Positions 16,550 to 18,439 of a DNA stretch of 18,439 nt are shown here, piece by piece. The DNA lies in assembly GCA_035938015.1 (NCBI GenBank), contig DASZHJ010000021.1, positions 1 through 18,439 on the forward strand, written 5' to 3'. This DNA is from DASZHJ01 sp035938015. Its GTDB lineage: Bacteria > Pseudomonadota > Alphaproteobacteria > ATCC43930 > CGMCC-115725. Made by a program: the position numbers and the translations under genes. The notes under the pieces were generated by a model that worked only from the letters and a program-made list of their open reading frames with translations, searched no databases and was not told the DNA's origin. Numbering within the stretch: position 1 is the stretch's first letter; each line of letters begins with the position of its first letter.

Positions 16550-16930
16550 ATCTAGGAAGGCGGACCTCCACCGCCAAGTATGTGACCACCGTCAGGCGGA
16601 CGGGCTACGAGTTCCTCGTTGTCGATCCTGTCTGGCCGAGCCGGCCAGTGCTGATTCAACCGGAGCGCGGCGGTGTCTCGCGCCGGAGGTTTTGGATACC
16701 GGCCCATACCACCTTCGAACTGGCGCTGGTGGCGGCCCTGGTCATCGCGTGGTCGCAGCCGTGCGCGCGCGTCGCTGCTGGCCGACCTCGCCAGCCACGC
16801 GTCGATGCGGATCTGGTCGGCGTTTGACTTCATTCCCAAGGCTCTCGCCTTCGAGCGGGCCGATCCCGCGACAATCGCCGCAGACGGCGCGGCGATGCTC
16901 GCGGCTTTTGCCGCCGCGGTGGCTCCCTAG
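16550..16930 (+). pseudogene. Remnant of a winged-helix regulator with a membrane helix (5'-truncated, frameshifted)
   Basis: Between pmbA and the amidohydrolase gene the plus strand holds a coding-like stretch of about 125 codons with no credible start. In the first frame (to about 16765), AKYVTTVRRTGYEFLVVDP closely resembles the wing hairpin that ends OmpR/ToxR/CadC-type DNA-binding domains. It is followed by a hydrophobic helix, TTFELALVAALVIAW. At the GC repeat 16763-16771 the coding signal moves to another frame, which continues with ASLLADLASHASMRIWSAFD and stops at 16928-16930. That second part has strongly G/C-biased third positions. Adding one GC dinucleotide to the repeat joins the two frames. 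The helix-turn-helix part that should precede the wing is missing. The family is inferred from one motif; a sequencing error cannot be excluded. Confidence 0.5.
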
Positions 16931-16933
16931 GGT

Positions 16934-17917
16934 CTAGATCTTGAAGATCCGTTGCGCGTTCTGTCCTCGGACTTTCTCGCGCTGATCCGCGGGCAAGCCG
17001 TCGACGCGCGCCAGGCAACCTTTCATGTCGCCGATGTTGTGAGGATAGTCCGAGCCATACATCACGCGGTCGGCGCCCCCCACGCCGATGCAGAGCGCCA
17101 GCGCTTCCGGCCGATAGACCACGGCATCGTAATAGATGTGCCGAAGGTACTCGCTGGGCGGCCGCGAAATCTTCACCCGCGCGGCATTCATGTTTTCGAA
17201 GCAAATCTCCAGCCGGCCCGCGAGGTAGGGAAGCGTGGCACCGCCATGGGCGGCGATGATCTTGAGATTGGAATAGCGGTCGAGGAAGCCGTCGAAGATC
17301 ATGCGCGCGATCGACAGCGTGGTGTCGAACATGAAACCCACCGACGCGATCAGATTGTAGACCCTGAGGTCGAGATCGGGCGTGCCGGGCGGCGCAGTCG
17401 GATGCACGAGCACGGGCAGCGCGCGCCGGTCGATCTCCTGCCATATCGGCGCGAAGTGCGGGTCGGTCAGCGATTTGCCGTTGATGTTGGCGAGCACCAT
17501 GACGCCAAGGGCGCCCTTGTCCTGCGCGCGCTTGAGCTCGCTGACAGCCAGCTCCGGGTATTCCCAAGGCAGCGAGGCAATGAAGCGCAGGCGCCCGGGA
17601 TGCGCGGTCTGGCCGCGCGCCATGTCGTCGTTGACGATGCGCGCGGCCTCGAGGCTGATCTCCGGTCCGCCCCAATAAACGTTGGGGCAGGTGAGCGACA
17701 GGATCGCGATGTCGACCTTGGCCTCGTCCATCCGCTTGATGCGTTCGTCGTAGTCGAAATGCCCGGGCTGCGGCGTCATGAAGGGTGCACCGTCGAGGAA
17801 AATGCCCTCGGGCGCGTCCATGCTCTTGCGCACCTCGTAGCGCGGGCGCCCGTGCTTGCGCAGGAGCTCGAGCCAATTCTTGTTGAGCATGTGCGTGTGG
17901 ACGTCGATCACGGGCAT
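16934..17917 (-). CDS. Amidohydrolase family 2 protein (ACMSD-like, metal-dependent hydrolase/decarboxylase)
   Basis: The 327-residue protein has the amidohydrolase_2 TIM-barrel motifs. These are DVHTH at the N-terminus (His7 and His9 metal ligands), VLVHPTAPPG with His172, AAHGGATLPYL with His224, and YGSDYPH with Asp290. This is the pattern of aminocarboxymuconate-semialdehyde decarboxylase, gamma-resorcylate decarboxylase and related enzymes, which use one zinc or manganese ion. FDTTLSIARMIFDGFLDRY is also typical. The substrate cannot be told from sequence; a small aromatic or muconate-type acid is likely by family. The ATG at 17917 gives the conserved N-terminus and GGAAGG lies 5 nt upstream. 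The frame remains open upstream but is not conserved. It lies 135 bp downstream of ubiD in the same direction and converges on the regulator remnant with a 3-bp gap. Confidence 0.9.
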   Translation of the reverse strand: MPVIDVHTHMLNKNWLELLRKHGRPRYEVRKSMDAPEGIFLDGAPFMTPQPGHFDYDERIKRMDEAKVDIAILSLTCPNVYWGGPEISLEAARIVNDDMARGQTAHPGRLRFIASLPWEYPELAVSELKRAQDKGALGVMVLANINGKSLTDPHFAPIWQEIDRRALPVLVHPTAPPGTPDLDLRVYNLIASVGFMFDTTLSIARMIFDGFLDRYSNLKIIAAHGGATLPYLAGRLEICFENMNAARVKISRPPSEYLRHIYYDAVVYRPEALALCIGVGGADRVMYGSDYPHNIGDMKGCLARVDGLPADQREKVRGQNAQRIFKI

Positions 17918-17975
17918 GGCGATTCCTTCCAATTCCGCGCGTCGCGTCTTTGGTCTTTCGCGCGTGTGCGCGCAC

Positions 17976-18003
17976 GCTATCACGCTGGCTTTTCGTGCGA
18001 CAA
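17976..18003 (-). promoter_or_regulatory. Weak candidate promoter for the amidohydrolase gene
   Basis: On the minus strand TTGTCG (18003-17998) and GATAGC (17981-17976) are 16 bp apart, in the 135-bp gap between ubiD and the amidohydrolase gene. The hexamer matches are modest. A GC-rich alternating tract (17961-17975) follows. The gap length suggests that this gene is not simply co-translated with ubiD. Confidence 0.25.
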
Positions 18004-18015
18004 TGCGACCATTTT

Positions 18016-18050
18016 GGAATCGCCCCGCGCACTCCCGGCTCGGCGATCCC
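18016..18050 (-). terminator. Possible hairpin after ubiD
   Basis: On the minus strand GGGATCGCC (18050-18042) can pair with GGCGATTCC (18024-18016) over 9 bp, including one G-U pair, around a 17-nt loop. It starts 2 bp after the ubiD TAA. No T run follows (the next bases are AAAATGG), so it is only a weak terminator candidate. Confidence 0.3.
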
Positions 18051-18052
18051 CG

Positions 18053-18439
18053 TTATTTCCAGATCGGCTCGCCCGTGCCGGGCAGGCCGAGGCTCGGCCA
18101 TTTCTCGGTGACCGCCTTGACGATCTCGTCGCTCATGCGGATCTTGCGACCCCAGTCGCGCTTGGTCTCGGGGGGCAGCTTGGTGGTGGCGTCGAGGCCG
18201 ATCTTGCCGCCGAGCCCGGATTCCGGCGAGGCGAAGTCTAGGTAGTCGATCGGCGTATTCTCGACCACCGTGATGTCGCGCGCGGGGTCCATGCGGGTCG
18301 CCACCGCCCACATCACGTCCTTCCAGTCGCGGGCGTCGATGTCGTCGTCCACCACGATCACGAACTTCGTGTAAACGAACTGCCGCAGGAACGACCACAC
18401 GCCCATCATCACGCGCTTGGCGTGGCCGGCGTAGGCCTT
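18053..18439 (-). CDS. ubiD: UbiD, 4-hydroxy-3-polyprenylbenzoate decarboxylase, C-terminal part (5' end outside window)
   Basis: UbiD decarboxylates 4-hydroxy-3-polyprenylbenzoate in ubiquinone synthesis, using prenylated FMN supplied by UbiX. Only the last 128 codons are present, running in from the right edge as KAYAGHAKRVMMGVWSFLRQF. VYTKFVIVVDDDIDARDW, TRMDPARDITVVENTPIDYLDFASPESGLGGKIGLDAT and ETKRDWGR follow the C-terminus of the Escherichia coli UbiD closely. That makes this a true ubiD rather than a generic UbiD-like decarboxylase. The catalytic Glu-Arg-Glu residues and the start are outside the window. The gene is upstream of the amidohydrolase in the same direction. UbiX is not visible. 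Confidence 0.95.
   Translation of the reverse strand, partial: KAYAGHAKRVMMGVWSFLRQFVYTKFVIVVDDDIDARDWKDVMWAVATRMDPARDITVVENTPIDYLDFASPESGLGGKIGLDATTKLPPETKRDWGRKIRMSDEIVKAVTEKWPSLGLPGTGEPIWK

Noticed and set aside
16937..16949. GATCTTGAAGATC palindrome as a separate regulatory site
   Set aside because: It encodes the last residues of the amidohydrolase (Ile-Phe-Lys-Ile) with ordinary codons and is easily a coincidence. It is kept only as one case in the junction-hairpin observation.
17961..17978. Alternating GCGTGTGCGCGCACGC tract as a terminator
   Set aside because: The stem is 5 bp with no T run. It is better described as a GC-rich alternating tract in the intergenic gap.
16830..18398. 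A 522-codon open frame on the minus strand
   Set aside because: It overlaps the amidohydrolase and ubiD in a different frame. Both of those have clear family motifs, while this one is Arg/Ala/His-rich and featureless.

Overview
The window is an ordinary-looking, gene-dense chromosomal segment of a high-GC alphaproteobacterium. A Rhodospirillales-like lineage is my best guess. The basis is the strong G/C bias at third codon positions, the tadA/rluB/rsmD neighbourhood, an endonuclease-type MutL, and the pmbA-msbA-DUF374-waaA-lpxK-lpxL envelope cluster. The lineage call is inference. I see no tRNA, rRNA, CRISPR array, insertion sequence or phage gene. Nearly all bases are coding, and neighbouring genes often overlap by 4 to 26 bp.

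Left part (1-7000): the 3' end of mutL faces a leftward operon of a class I glutamine amidotransferase, rluB and rsmD. tadA is divergent from that operon. Then come a rightward gene for a degenerate GGDEF/EAL-like protein, which probably has no catalytic activity, and a single-domain CheY-like receiver. These converge on leftward purD. The left part is therefore DNA repair, rRNA and tRNA modification, a possible signalling pair and purine synthesis.

Middle part (7000-9320): xseA (exonuclease VII large subunit) is divergent from purD and overlaps by 4 bp a secreted M23 metallopeptidase gene.

Right-centre part (9320-16501): a leftward run transcribed as pmbA, msbA, DUF374 acyltransferase, waaA, lpxK and lpxL. 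It covers Kdo addition, lipid A 4'-phosphorylation, late acylation and lipid A flipping. Overlapping start and stop codons from the DUF374 gene to lpxL suggest translational coupling.

Right end (16502-18439): a 5'-truncated, frameshifted remnant resembling the wing of a winged-helix regulator followed by a membrane helix. Then come a leftward ACMSD-type amidohydrolase and the 3' end of a clear ubiD.

No spectacular new system is evident. The items most worth a second look are the degenerate GGDEF/EAL protein with its receiver neighbour, the winged-helix remnant whose reading frame is restored by adding one GC dinucleotide, the amidohydrolase/ubiD pairing, the amidotransferase placed in the rRNA-modification operon, and hairpins sitting on stop codons at every convergent gene junction.
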